From: CAWGAJ01 sp963820545 | GTDB lineage: Bacteria; Planctomycetota; Planctomycetia; Pirellulales; Thermoguttaceae | Direction: 5' to 3' | DNA: 64,000 nucleotides | Assembly: GCA_963820545.1 (NCBI GenBank) | Contig: CAWGAJ010000001.1 | Span: forward strand, 496,001 to 560,000 | Part shown: positions 36,534-46,774 of the stretch, piece by piece | How the letters are laid out: every line of letters starts with the position of its first letter | Position numbering within the stretch: the stretch's first letter is position 1 | Made by a program: the position numbers and the translations under genes | Notes under the pieces: generated by a model | Seen by the model: only the letters and a program-made list of their open reading frames with translations | Told to the model about the DNA's origin: nothing | Databases searched by the model: none

Positions 36534-38735
36534 ATGATGGCAACGCAAAGGGCACATCTTGAATTACACGCTGCCGCAGAAGAGGGACGACGATTTCGTC
36601 AATTTAATTTCGGGCAGTGGTTATTACTCTGCGGGGCGACTCTGGTAGGGCTGAGTGTCTCGGTCACGTTGTTCTGGTATCTATCCATACAAGAACATCA
36701 AATGGCCGAGACGCAATTCAAGCACGACGCCGAAAAAAAGGTGGAGGCGATCAAGCAGACCATTGCTAATCAGTTGAGTGTCATTGGCCTGCTGAAGAGT
36801 TTTTATGCCGGCTCGCTAGATGTGCAACAGGCCGAATTTAAGACTTTTTCTGCTTCCATATTGGAAGATCATCCTGATATTAAGTTGTTAGCCTGGATCC
36901 CACGAGTGCGGGCTGAGGAACGAGGCGTTCATGAAGCAGACGGAAAGGAAATGGGATTTCCCCAATACCAAATTCGCGAGTACGGCCAGGGAGGGTTTGT
37001 TTCGGCCGCCCGACGTGAACAATACTTTCCGCTTTTGTTTATCGAGCCCCGGGAGAAATATCAAGAGTTGCTGGGTTTCGATGTGGGCTCGCTGCCGGGG
37101 CATCTTGCCGCCATGCGTTCAGCCGAGACCGTTCCGGGACCCGCCATAGCTTACGCCAATCTACCCATGCTGAATAAAGGATTAGCATCGGTAATATATA
37201 TTTACGAAGCGGCGCAAACAGAGCCAACCACTTCCAAGAGCGGGCCTGAACCTGCCGGCTATTCCGGCTTTATTTTAGGTGTGTATGAGGTACAGGCGAT
37301 AATCGGCAAAGCCTTGGAATTGTTACATTCTACCGGCGTGGATATTTATTTGTTCGATATCTCTGATCCGCAAAAACCATTATCTATTATCGCCTTTCCT
37401 TCACGAATACGCGTCACGCCCCTACATGCGCTAGATGTGCCGCCTGGGGAAACCTTGTCAACCATATATTACAGGGAGAGCATTGCGGTGGCCGACCGGA
37501 CCTGGTTGGCCTATTGCGTTCCCACCGATATTTATTTCCAGGGTAAAACAAGATGGGGGCCGCTGGCGGCGATGTTCGCGGGAATGCTGATTACCGGTCT
37601 GATCGTGGCTTATTTATTTTTACTTACCGGGCGCACTCAGCAGATCGAAAAACTTGTTACCGAGCGGACGAACGAATTAATTGTTAGCGAAAAACGTTTC
37701 CGCCTCTTGGTAGACAACGCCGCCGACGGCTTTTTCCTGATTGATGATGAAGGCCGCGTCCTCGACGTTAATCAGCGCGGCTGTGAGCTCTTGGGTTACA
37801 GCCGAGAAGAATTGCTAAAGATGTACGTGTTAGACTTCGAAGTCGGCTTCAAGCCGGAAGACCATCACGAACTGACTTGGAAACGATCGGCCGCCGATTT
37901 TCCGATAAATGTCGACGGCGTACATCGGCGCAAGGACGGCAGCACCTATCCCGCGGAAATACGCTTGAATTGCCTGGATACCGGCGGCAAGCGCTTGATT
38001 ATGGCTGTTGTGAGGGACGTTACCGAGCGCAGGCAGGCCGAAGAAGCCCTGCGCAAAGAGCGACAATTTTTACGGCATCTGATCGACTTGCAGGAACGGG
38101 ATCGTAAACTGATGGCCTACGAAATTCACGACGGTTTAGCGCAACAATTGACCGCCGCGGTGTTCAAATTGCAAAGTCTCAAGATGGCATTGGAGAAAGA
38201 AAATCCGGAGAAGACCAGGGAACTCCTCGACGATACGCTGCATCTGGTCCGGAAAAGCGTGGACGAAGCCCGGCGCTTGATCGGCGGTCTGCGGCCGCCA
38301 ATTCTGGATGAGATGGGCATCATTGCGGCGATCGAGTATTTGATCGGCGAAATGAACCAAAGCGGCGGCCCGCAAATTGAGTTCGTGCACCAGGTGCAGT
38401 TTCACCGCCTGGCTTCACCGCTGGAGGTGGCGTTGTTCCGCATTGCCCAGGAAGGGCTGACCAACGCCTGCCGCTACAGCCAGAGCCCTAAAATCCGCGC
38501 GGAATTGAGCCAATTGAAAAACCGCGTGCGCTTGACAGTGCAAGATTGGGGCCTCGGCTTCGATCCGCAGCAAGTAAAAGGAGAATGTTTCGGCTTGCGC
38601 GGCATCCGCGAACGGGTGAGACTGCTCGGGGGCACAGCCGAGATCAATTCCGTACCCGGCAAAGGCACGGATATCACCGTGGAATTGCCCTTAAGCGAGG
38701 CGGATATTGATGATTACAACGACGAATCGGAGTGA
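36534..38735 (+). CDS. membrane sensor histidine kinase, CHASE-PAS-HisKA_3
   Basis: 733 residues. A membrane helix (WLLLCGATLVGLSVSVTLFW) and a second near residue 350 (FAGMLITGLIVAYLFLL) flank a CHASE sensor domain. A PAS domain follows (RFRLLVDNAADGFFLIDDEG ... RDVTERRQAEEALR). The dimerisation domain is of the NarX/DesK kind: phosphoacceptor histidine in YEIHDGLAQQL. The ATPase part has EGLTNACRYS, WGLGFDP and FGLRGIRERVRLLGG. The expected partner is a NarL-type regulator, which is not in the window; the lone receiver at 18.6 kb has no DNA-binding domain. Start at either of two adjacent ATGs, 36534 or 36537. Ligand unknown. Confidence 0.9.
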   Translation: MMATQRAHLELHAAAEEGRRFRQFNFGQWLLLCGATLVGLSVSVTLFWYLSIQEHQMAETQFKHDAEKKVEAIKQTIANQLSVIGLLKSFYAGSLDVQQAEFKTFSASILEDHPDIKLLAWIPRVRAEERGVHEADGKEMGFPQYQIREYGQGGFVSAARREQYFPLLFIEPREKYQELLGFDVGSLPGHLAAMRSAETVPGPAIAYANLPMLNKGLASVIYIYEAAQTEPTTSKSGPEPAGYSGFILGVYEVQAIIGKALELLHSTGVDIYLFDISDPQKPLSIIAFPSRIRVTPLHALDVPPGETLSTIYYRESIAVADRTWLAYCVPTDIYFQGKTRWGPLAAMFAGMLITGLIVAYLFLLTGRTQQIEKLVTERTNELIVSEKRFRLLVDNAADGFFLIDDEGRVLDVNQRGCELLGYSREELLKMYVLDFEVGFKPEDHHELTWKRSAADFPINVDGVHRRKDGSTYPAEIRLNCLDTGGKRLIMAVVRDVTERRQAEEALRKERQFLRHLIDLQERDRKLMAYEIHDGLAQQLTAAVFKLQSLKMALEKENPEKTRELLDDTLHLVRKSVDEARRLIGGLRPPILDEMGIIAAIEYLIGEMNQSGGPQIEFVHQVQFHRLASPLEVALFRIAQEGLTNACRYSQSPKIRAELSQLKNRVRLTVQDWGLGFDPQQVKGECFGLRGIRERVRLLGGTAEINSVPGKGTDITVELPLSEADIDDYNDESE

Positions 38736-38777
38736 CGGCCGGCAGTCGTGATGGCGGCGGGAAAAGATGGGGGCCTC

Positions 38778-40381
38778 TTATCGCTCCGCCCGGTCCGGGC
38801 GGCACCCTGGCATAATGGATGCACTGTGTGGAGAGCGAAGGCGTGTTAGAGAGGCTTTGAATTTGCCCCAATAACACTGGAGACCTTCAAGGAGCAAATG
38901 TTTTTCTTCGCTAGTCAATATTTGATCGCAGCGGAGCGATTCCAGGGCAAGCGCCAACAATGTAATCGCGGTTATCCAAGGCCCCAGACAGAGCACCGGC
39001 ACAAGGCCCAAAACGATCCATAATCCCCGCTGGATGCGGAAGCCCAGCAGCCGGGAAAAATGAAGGATCAAGGCCAGGGCGACCAGGTTGGCCGCCGTGG
39101 CCGAGAGCACGGCCGCGAGCAATCCGAGGCGCGGCAAGAGCAACACGTTAAGGGCAACGTTGATTGCCAATCCGGCCGCCAAGGCCAGTCCAATCAGGCC
39201 GCCTTTTTGCGGCCACCAGAGATATTGCTGGGCGACCATGGCCACGGCGAACCAGACGCAATAGGTCAGGGTCCAAGGCAGAACATGCAAGCCGCCGGCG
39301 AATTTTCCCTGGAAAGCCGTGGCAAACAGCCAGGGGGCGATGAACAACACCGCCGCCGACGCCGCTGTTAAAGCATAAGCGAGGAGTTTGAGGAAAAGAT
39401 TCAGCGCGCGGCAACCAGGTCGCGCCGGCCGGATTCCCAATCGTGACACAAGTGCGGCAGCAACATCGTACCCAGCATCGACGCCAGGGAAACCAAGAGC
39501 AGCGGCACCACCCGGGAACTGTGGTAATCGCCCACCAGGGCCAAGGTCTCGCGGCTTGAACCGGGGGCAAAGTGGATGATCATATAACGATCGGCAAAAC
39601 CGAATAGATTGGTAAGCAGATTGATCAGCAGAATCCAGGCCGCGAAGGGAACCAGCTTGGACCACAGCGCGCGGTGCGGCAAAGGCTCGGTAATTCGCGG
39701 CGAAGCCTTCCAGGCCGCGAGAATCCACCATGACACGCAGAGCACGCTAAGCAAACTTGCTCCGCTGTAGGCGATCACTGCGCTTACGGCGTTGCGCTGC
39801 CAAATCCACATCAGCCCGATTCCCAGCACGGCAAACAGCAGGCCGTTGAGAAACTCCATGGCCGCAGCCAGGCGCACGTTCTTTAAGGCAATGAACAGGC
39901 TGATGAAATAGTTGTAGGCCACTACGGCGATCAGACCGAGTGCGATCCATAAAATGAGTTGGATTTGTTGCGGCGAACCAAAGATCAAGTCGGAAAACCA
40001 ACGACTGTTCAGAGCGATCAATGCCACGGCAGCCAAGGTGAGGAAAAGACAGGCCGCGGCAGTCCGACGGAGGAAGGGGCGGAGTTGCCCGCTCAGCCGA
40101 TAATATTCGGCATAACGGCCGAAGGCGCCGGGCAAGGCCAGCACGGCCAGCGGTCCGGCCAGCATGAGAAACCCCAAAGCCATGTCCCACAGGCCCAACT
40201 CTCCGGCGTCGAGCCAGCGGCAGAAGAGAATGGCCCGAAAAAAGCCAATTGATCTCTGCACCGCGGTGAGCACAAGCAAAAACACTACGCCGTGGACCAG
40301 CGAATCGGCACGCCAGCCCTCAACGGCGCCGATCAATTCAGCATGTTCACTGGAGAGAGATTGCACGGGTGTGGGATTCAT
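38778..40381 (-). CDS. polysaccharide flippase (MATE/MVF-type), one frame break
   Basis: Joined length about 534 residues with roughly 14 hydrophobic segments, as in Wzx-type lipid-linked oligosaccharide flippases. Typical pieces are LGLWDMALGFLMLAGPLAVLALPGAFGRYAEYYR near the N-terminus and GLLAAVLSATAANLVALALILHF later. The frame changes at about 39403 (GCGCGCTGAATC on the minus strand); one added C gives VAARLNLFLKLLAYALT. Start ATG 40381. It may serve the exopolysaccharide module 12 kb away, since no other glycan genes adjoin it. It is convergent with the histidine kinase, 42 bp apart. Confidence 0.82.
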
Positions 40382-40630
40382 ACACAACTCTACTCTCAGG
40401 CGGATTGCGATGGTAGCAAGACAAAAGCAAATCGCTTTTGGGACAGCGGCGACACAACCGGCATAATCGTCATCGCCGGATGGATGAGATGGTGGAAAAG
40501 ATTAACTGGTTTTAATCGGCTTGCGAAACCGCAAGCGGTTTCTCTAACTTTGATTCCCTAGCGCGGCCTAACGGCCGCAACCAAACCGCGACCAATGGTC
40601 GCGGCTTTACATGATGCGCGCAAAATGCGA

Positions 40631-41437
40631 TCAAACCTCCAGCCCCTGACCGCTGACCTCTAAAATCTCTTGGGCCAGGCGGCGATAATCTTCAGCGCCG
40701 TGGGAATCGGGGGCGTATTGGAAGATGGATTGGCCGAAACTGGGGGCTTCGGCCAGACGCACATTGCGGCGGATGCGGGTCTGGAAGGTTTGCGCATCGG
40801 CCCAGGGAGTTACTTGGCCGCGGGCGTTGCGGAAGAAATCATCCACGTCCTGGATTACTTCGGCGGCCAAACGGGTGTTGGATTCGTACATGCAAAGAAT
40901 AATGCCGCTGAGTTTTAATTGGGGATTCAGTCGCGTGGCCACCAGGTCGATGGTTTCCAGCAGTTTGCCCAGGCCGTGCAGGGCGAGAAAATGCGGCTGG
41001 AGCGGAATGAAAACCTCGTTGACCGCGGCCAGGGCATTGAGCGTCAACAGGCCCAGCGAGGGCGGACAATCGACCAGCAGGAAATCGAAAGGCATCTGGT
41101 CCTCGCGGAGCTTTTCGCGAAGGATCGCTTCGCGCCCGGCCAGGCCCGCCAGTTCGATCTCGGCGGCGACCAGGTCCAGGCTGGAGGCGACGACCCAGAG
41201 ATTTTCGGCGACCTGGCAACGGGCGTCGGCCAAGGGCGTGTTGCCGGTGAGGACCTCGTAAATCGAAGGTTGCTGGGGATGCGGATCGAGGCCGAAATGC
41301 AGCGTGGCGTGGGCCTGCGGATCGAGATCCACCAGGCAGACCCGCAAATCCGTGGCGGCCAGCGCGGCGCTCAGGTTTACGGCAGTGGTGGTTTTGCCCA
41401 CGCCGCCTTTCTGGTTCATGATGGCGATCGACCGCAT
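40631..41437 (-). CDS. parA: ParA/Soj-family ATPase
   Basis: About 268 residues. The deviant Walker A KGGVGKTT (residues 10-17), the A' motif VCLVDLDPQAHAT and the B motif DFLLVDCPPSLG define a ParA-type ATPase of the chromosomal/Soj kind. No ParB gene and no visible parS site (TGTTTCACGTGAAACA-like) adjoins it, so it may act on another cargo or work with a ParB encoded elsewhere. ATG 41437 gives MRSIAIMNQKGG; a GTG 12 nt upstream is possible. The 250-bp gap to the flippase holds no gene. Confidence 0.88.
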   Translation of the reverse strand: MRSIAIMNQKGGVGKTTTAVNLSAALAATDLRVCLVDLDPQAHATLHFGLDPHPQQPSIYEVLTGNTPLADARCQVAENLWVVASSLDLVAAEIELAGLAGREAILREKLREDQMPFDFLLVDCPPSLGLLTLNALAAVNEVFIPLQPHFLALHGLGKLLETIDLVATRLNPQLKLSGIILCMYESNTRLAAEVIQDVDDFFRNARGQVTPWADAQTFQTRIRRNVRLAEAPSFGQSIFQYAPDSHGAEDYRRLAQEILEVSGQGLEV

Positions 41438-41551
41438 GAGAGAATTCACTCGCAGTGTAGCATTGGTGTTTTCCAGACTGCTAAATTTTACTGAGACGGG
41501 CGTCTATTTTACCAGAGAATACTTCAAGAGACAGGTCCGGCAGACTGTGAG

Positions 41552-41644
41552 CTACTTTGTTTCCAGTAACTTTTTCAGCAGATTTGCCACCAGCATGGGA
41601 TTGTCGCTGCGGACCAAATGCTCGATCTGGTCGGCTGGATGCGG
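41552..41644 (-). pseudogene. truncated duplicate of the 86-residue gene at 42443
   Basis: The last 31 codons (…PADQIEHLVRSDNPMLVANLL then KKLLETK and stop) are nearly the same as the end of the protein encoded at 42443-42703. No start remains: the fragment abuts the stop codon of the flavodoxin gene at 41648. It is evidence of a local duplication disrupted by insertion of the flavodoxin gene. Confidence 0.8.
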
Positions 41645-41647
41645 TAG

Positions 41648-42373
41648 TTAGGTGGCCTTCCCTGTGAGTAGATTACTCCGTTTACTGCAAGACTGAACTG
41701 TTTTGCATTTATCACACCCCGTTAGGCTTTTCTTAATGACGCAGCACTGAAAAACTTCGCAATTGCTTCCAGACCAACACCTAACTGCCGCCCCCTCACA
41801 TTGCTGCTCCTGGTACCTCAGACACTTACTGCAATCCTTACCGCAAATTCCCCACAGTCTTAACTCTACAGGCTCAACTTTCTGAAGACAGCAATGACGG
41901 GCGAACTGTTTTGCTTCCAAGAGATGTGCCTCGGTAATCCGTTCAACATATTGGCTAACATCTTGGCGAAATCTATATTGCTCAGTCCCTACACACAAAT
42001 TTAGCTTGCCAACTAACTGAATACCTGCCTGCCTCAGTCTTGCCTCCATATCAATCAGGGTAGCACCTAACATCCCATAATAAGTGCAGAATATGGCGAC
42101 TTTCCCGGCCTTTATCCCTGCAATGAACTCCATCACCCGGGGATGCGGTTTTCTGAGCTCCGTGGGCGTCCCGATGATGACAATTTCCGCCTTGTTCGCC
42201 CGGCCAATTGCCTGGAAAAATAAAGCCCTTTCTATTTCAAGCTCCTCTTTGGTTCTCCTGCCCTTCTTCATGAGATTCAGTGGTAATGCCTCTGTCTGTA
42301 TCTCTTGAGCCATTACCTCAGCAATCCTTTGGGTGTTACCCGTTTTTGAGTAATAAATAAGCACTGGCTTCAT
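41648..42373 (-). CDS. flavodoxin-like protein fused to a Cys-rich DUF3795-like domain
   Basis: 241 residues. The N-terminal flavodoxin domain has the FMN phosphate loop YSKTGNTQRIA (residues 8-18) and IIGTPTE, CTYYGMLGA later. The C-terminal 65 residues carry at least ten cysteines in a CGKDCSKC...C...C...GCDKCKTVQSC pattern resembling DUF3795. The two together suggest an electron-transfer protein, with the Cys domain binding metal or Fe-S. Codon use is more AT-rich than in glnE nearby and the gene is bracketed by a duplicated 86-residue gene, so recent acquisition is likely. Start ATG 42373 after GGGAG. Confidence 0.8.
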   Translation of the reverse strand: MKPVLIYYSKTGNTQRIAEVMAQEIQTEALPLNLMKKGRRTKEELEIERALFFQAIGRANKAEIVIIGTPTELRKPHPRVMEFIAGIKAGKVAIFCTYYGMLGATLIDMEARLRQAGIQLVGKLNLCVGTEQYRFRQDVSQYVERITEAHLLEAKQFARHCCLQKVEPVELRLWGICGKDCSKCLRYQEQQCEGAAVRCWSGSNCEVFQCCVIKKSLTGCDKCKTVQSCSKRSNLLTGKAT

Positions 42374-42442
42374 TGTACTCCCTTTCTCCCCGAGTGTTTT
42401 TCGCGGATTATGGTGGGACTTCGCTGCGCTTGTCCCACCCTA

Positions 42443-42703
42443 CTACTTTGTTTCCAGCAGTTTTTTCAGTAGATTTGCCACCAGTAAGGGATTGTCGCTT
42501 TGGATTATGTGCTGAATCTGATTCTCGGGAATTTTGAGATTTTTCAGCAAGGCCGCAATCCGTTTCCAGAGGCGATCCTTGGCCTTGCCCTCGGCCAGAT
42601 AGAGGTCGGACACGAGATCGCCTAGGCGCTGGAGCATGATGACGTTCTGATTCTGATAGTAATTTTTAATAACGCGATCTTGGTAGGTGGAACGTTTGGG
42701 CAT
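42443..42703 (-). CDS. conserved hypothetical protein, 86 residues
   Basis: A small, charged helical protein (MPKRSTYQDRVIKNYYQNQN ... LLKKLLETK) with no signal peptide or membrane segment. Its C-terminal third is duplicated at 41552-41644, which supports it being a real gene. Family not recognised by me. A low-complexity repeat (GTGGGCAGTGGGCGG...) lies just upstream at 42707-42740. Confidence 0.7.
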   Translation of the reverse strand: MPKRSTYQDRVIKNYYQNQNVIMLQRLGDLVSDLYLAEGKAKDRLWKRIAALLKNLKIPENQIQHIIQSDNPLLVANLLKKLLETK

Positions 42704-42795
42704 GGGAGATTAGTGGGCAGTGGGCGGTGGACAGTGTGATGGCCGGGGTATGCAAGCGGTCGGGGGCGTGGTAGATTAAAGTTTTATTATAAGGC

Positions 42796-42826
42796 TAAAT
42801 GAGATCCTTCGCTACGCTCAGGATGA
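42796..42826. repeat. dispersed phrase ATGAGATCCTTCGCTACGCT
   Basis: The sequence through CAGGATGAC is close to the reverse complement of GTCATGCTGAGCGCAGCGAA at 11930. Such phrases are common intergenic repeats in many bacterial genomes. It lies in the leader of the P-II gene. Confidence 0.5.
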
Positions 42827-42884
42827 CTTGAATTTTTGGGAGGGGATCTAATATTTTTAGTCTTCCAATTTGCCTGTATTTCCC

Positions 42885-43205
42885 GTGAAACAAGTGATTG
42901 CCGTGGTCAAGCCGTTTTTGGTGGAGAAGGTGCTCGAGGCGCTCAAGCACGCACCGTTGGAGGCGTGTGAAGTGAGCGAGGTAAAGGGCTACAGCCGGCA
43001 AAAAAGCTACCTAGACGAATACCGCGGCAGCGAATATTCCAATGCCTTTCTGCCGAAAGTGGAAATCATCCTGTGGGTGGACGATCTGCGCGTGGACGAG
43101 GTGGTGCGAACCATTGTGGAAATAGCGCGCACGGGTCGGATGGGCGACGGCAAAATATTCATCCTGCCGGCAATGCAAGGCCCAGAGCAGCGCAGCGAGG
43201 AATGA
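42885..43205 (+). CDS. glnB: P-II family nitrogen regulatory protein
   Basis: About 106 residues from the GTG at 42885, which yields the family-typical KQVIAVVKPF start. The T-loop reads YLDEYRGSEY and keeps the tyrosine at the usual uridylylation position. The B-loop region IARTGRMGDGKIFILP is conserved. P-II senses 2-oxoglutarate, ATP/ADP and nitrogen status and controls GlnE and ammonium uptake. The gene ends 19 bp from the convergent glnE stop, a telling neighbour. Whether it is GlnB or GlnK cannot be told; no amtB adjoins it. Confidence 0.88.
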   Translation: MKQVIAVVKPFLVEKVLEALKHAPLEACEVSEVKGYSRQKSYLDEYRGSEYSNAFLPKVEIILWVDDLRVDEVVRTIVEIARTGRMGDGKIFILPAMQGPEQRSEE

Positions 43206-43224
43206 GGTCTGCTGGATGAAGAAG

Positions 43225-46200
43225 TCAGGAATCTTCTTCATTGAATGTTTTTGGTTCTGCATTTTGGATTTTTTCCGCCGCATGCTCGAAGATATTCTCG
43301 AAGCGGCGGCGGGTTTGGCGGATGGCGTTCTCAAAGTCCATCATCAGGCCGTCGCTGCTGGGATAGCGGAGCAGAAAAGCGAGTTTGGCCAGTTCGGTGG
43401 GATCTTGGGGGAGCTGGTCGCGGGCGGTGGAGTTGAGCAGGCGGAGCCGGCCTTCGATGGTTCGCAAGAGGCGGTAACTGCCGTCGAAGAACTCATAATC
43501 ATCGGCTGAAAGCAGGTCGGCGTTGTATATTGCGCACAAGGCCATTAAGGTATTCGGCGAGCGGATTTGAGGATTGATTCGTCCGTGTTGAAGCTGGAGC
43601 ATTTGCACGAGGAATTCGATATCCACGATTCCGCCGGGCCCGCGTTTTAAATCGCCGGCCGCGGCCGTTTCTTCCAAGCGGCGGCGCATGTCGCGGATTT
43701 CCTCGGCGTCTTTGCGCCGCCAGCGCCGGCTGAAGGCCGCTTTGGCAACCGCGGCGTTGGCCAGGCGTTTGGCGCGGGGAGCCGTAAACCACGCGGGCCT
43801 TGCACAAGGCCTGACGTTCCCAAAGTTGACCGCCGCCCTCGAGAAAATAACGTACGAATTCCTGGAAAGTAGTGGTCAGCGCGCCGCTTTTGCCCGTGGG
43901 GCGCAAGCGGGCGTCGACCTCGTAAAGCCGGCCCTGGGCACCGAGTTGACCGGCGGTCTTAATGATCCGCTGCCCGAGTTCGCTGAAAAAGTGTTGATTG
44001 GTGGTGTTTTGCCGGAAGGGTTGATCGGGTTGGTGCGCGGTGTGGCCGTCGGCCTCGTAAAGGAAGATGATATCCAGATCGCTGTGATAGTTCATCTCCC
44101 GGCCGCCGAATTTGCCCATGCCCAGGATGACCCACTCGCAGGGCTTGCCGGCGCGGCGGCCCGCGGCGATCTGCGGCGTGCCAAAGCGCGCGACTAAGTG
44201 CTGGTATTCACGGACGGCGATTTGAATGAGGCAGGTTTGGGCGATGTCGCTGAGGGCGCCGGTAATGGCTTGGATGTCGTCCTTGCCGAGGATGTCGCGC
44301 ACGCCCGCGCAGAGCTGCTGATCGTTTTTGAAACTGTGCAAAATGGGCTCGATGTTCTCCGCCCCGCGGCAAAGTTCGTCTAGAGTGTGCTCGAGCCATT
44401 CGTAATGGGGCAGTTTATCGAGTACAAGGCTATCCATCAGTCCGTCGATCATGCCCGGGTTGCTGATGAGAATGCCGGAAAGATAAGGGCTGTAGGCACA
44501 GAGATCGACATACAAGCGGAGACTGGGCGGGTTGAAACTAAAGAGTTCCCAGAGCACGCCCTTGCCGCCCAGGGAATCGCTCACCAGGCCCAGGTTGACC
44601 AGAGTGGAATCGGGATCGGCGGTGGCGGCGATGGCGGCCAGCAATTTGGGGGCGATGGCGGCCAAAAAATGGCGGCAACGCCGCGTGGAAAGAAAGCGGA
44701 TTTTCTCCTCGGCCAAGGCCATGAGGTTGCGATGGGCTTGTTTAAGGTCGCGGAAGGGATATTTTCCTAGCACTTCCAGGATTCGCTCTTCGGGCGGATC
44801 GGGATCGAGCACCAGGTCCACCTCGGCGGCCGTGGTGTCGTCTTCATCGAAGGCATCGTGCAGCAGATGGTCGAGGATTTTACGATTTAGTTGCGTCTTG
44901 GCGCGGTAGTCGCTAAGGAAAGCCTCGCGCGCGGCTTTTCCGGCTTGTCGGCGTAATCCATGCGCAAGGCCAATTTGCGGAGCTCGTCGTTTTGCGGCAG
45001 AAGATGTGTTTGTAAATCGAACATGATTTGCAAGCGGTGCTCGATCTTGCGCAAAAAACTGTAATTTTCCTCCAGTAGCGAGCGTTCCTGGTTGGTCAGG
45101 CAGCCGACCTGTTCGAGTCGCGCTATGGCCTCAAGGGTGTTGGCCGTGCGGACCTCGGGGAGAGTGGCGCCGTTGAGCAACTGGAGGAATTGAATGACGA
45201 ACTCCACGTCGCGGATGCCGCCGTGGCCGGTTTTCACGTTGCGCTCGTCGGCGCGGGCCTGGCGGGTTTGCTGCTCGATGCGCCGCTTGAGGGCTTTGAT
45301 GCCGGCGATGTCGGTAGCGGTGAGGTAGCGGCGAAAGATCCAGGGCGTGAGGCGCTGGAGGAATTCTTCGCCCAATTCCCGCGAACCGGCGACCGGCCGG
45401 GCCTTGATCAGGGCCTGGCGCTCCCAGGTGCGACCGCGGAGATCGTAATAGTTCAGCGCGCTTTCCATGCTGATGACCATGGGTCCGCGCTCGCCCTCGG
45501 GGCGCAGGCGGAGATCAACGCGATACACGCTACCCAGTTCGGTGCGTTCGGTCGTCAGTCTGACGAGTTCCCGGGCCAATTGATCAAAAAATTCCTCATT
45601 GGTGATCGGTCGCTGGCCGTCGGTTTTGCCGTCGTAATCGTAAAGAAAGAGCAGATCGATGTCGCTGGAGTAATTCAGTTCCAGTCCGCCGAGTTTACCC
45701 ATGGCCAAAACCACGAATCGAGCCGGCCGGCCATCGGGGCCCAGAGGAGTGCCGCGCTGGGCGAGGAGTTTTCGCCGCGCCGCGTGCAAGGCCGCCTCTA
45801 AAACGGCGTCGGCAAGGTATGAAATCTGATTAGTGACCGTCTTGAGACTCAGTTGGCGGATGATGTCGCCATAAGCAATGCGCAAGGTTTCGCGGCGTTT
45901 GAAACGTCGCAGCGCGGAGCACCGCCCGATCGTGCTCCAAGGCCGCCACCTCGGCGCTAATGTCGTCCACGAGCATCTGCCGCGCAACTGGGGCGCCTTC
46001 GCTAAGGCGGAGCAGATCGAAACCCTCGGGATCGGTAACCAAAAGATCGCTTAAATACTGACTGGCGGAAAGGATCTGTAAGAGCGTGGGCAAGGCCTCG
46101 CCGTCGCGCTCGAAGAGCGTGCCCATGGCCAACGGACTACGGGCAGCAAGAATGAAGCGTTCGAGATTGTTTAGCGCCATGTCGGGATCGGCGCAATCGG

Positions 46201-46378
46201 GCAAGTGCTGCCGAAGCTGCGTGCAGATCACCGCCAATAAATCGAGCGTAATGCCGGCCAAGGCCAGAGCCAATATATTTCCATGCCCGCGCTTCACATC
46301 CGCCAGGCCCAGACTCTTTAGCCAAGGCGCGGCGGCATTGGGATCGTCGAGATATTGGCGAAGCGTGGGAATGTCCAT
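43225..46378 (-). CDS. glnE: glutamine-synthetase adenylyltransferase/deadenylase (three frame breaks)
   Basis: Joined length about 1050 residues, within the family range. GlnE has two nucleotidyltransferase domains; both are seen: MGKLGGLELNYSSDIDLLFLY (N-terminal, deadenylating) and MGKFGGREMNYHSDLDIIFLY (C-terminal, adenylylating). Each is followed by a RDVEFVIQFLQL or VDIEFLVQMLQL helix. Frame changes: about 45912-45916 (CCGCGCTGCG; adding GC gives RAVLRALRRFKRRETLR), about 44937-44941 (AAAA run; one added A gives DKPEKAAREAFLSDY), and about 43771-43776 (CCGCGCCAAA; adding GC gives PRAKRLANAAVAKAAF). All three restore family sequence exactly, so artefact is more likely than decay. Confidence 0.9.
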
Positions 46379-46420
46379 TTGCTAGGGGATAGGGAATAGG
46401 GTGTGTGGATTTGTTTACTC

Positions 46421-46468
46421 GTTCCCACGCTCTGCGTGGGAACGCCTTTACCGGACGCTCTGTGTCCG
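46421..46468. repeat. CCCACGC/GCGTGGG palindromic repeat
   Basis: GTTCCCACGC-TCT-GCGTGGGAAC is a perfect 10-bp stem (46421-46443), followed by a second hairpin CGGAC...GTCCG. A decayed relative, TTTCCCAGGCAGAGCATGGGAA, is at about 30448. It lies upstream of glnE within a low-complexity stretch. Confidence 0.65.
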
Positions 46469-46539
46469 ATGCGCTATTGCATATTTTATATCATTTCGCA
46501 CTTCATGGTTTCTTTTCTTGCTCCCGACTGTGAAAGCCG

Positions 46540-46763
46540 ATGCGGCGTTTTGGTTCTTCGGGGCGCTTCAGTCAACTTACCGATGACCTGGACGATGGTT
46601 TTGATCTGATCATGGCCACGCCGTGTTCAGTGAACGCCCAAGGCAGCTTCCGGCGACCGCCCCGGTCGGATTTTGATATCACAATTTGTGACATCAAAGC
46701 TATAACCTCTTGCCGTGTAAGCTGATACGCAAAGTCCTGCGGAAACCTATGGCTATAGTTCAA
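46540..46763 (-). pseudogene. ORF6N-domain protein remnant
   Basis: RFPQDFAYQLTRQEV, SQIVISKSD and GGRRKLPWAFTEHGVAMI match the ORF6N DNA-binding domain found in phage-type and accessory proteins. The domain stops at about 46608; a tail-like QIKTIVQVIGKLTEAPRRTK follows in another frame, resembling the C-terminus of these proteins, so the middle appears deleted. Its start region overlaps the space before miaB. A relic of a mobile or phage-derived gene. Confidence 0.7.
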
Positions 46764-46774
46764 ATTTCATAATT

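Noticed and set aside
40631..41437. Chromosome origin or plasmid partition locus at parA
   Set aside because: No ParB, parS-like site, DnaA box cluster or replication gene adjoins it.
43225..46378. Programmed frameshifting in glnE and other split genes
   Set aside because: No slippery heptamers are seen, the breaks sit in CGCG or CC contexts, and many unrelated genes are affected in the same way.
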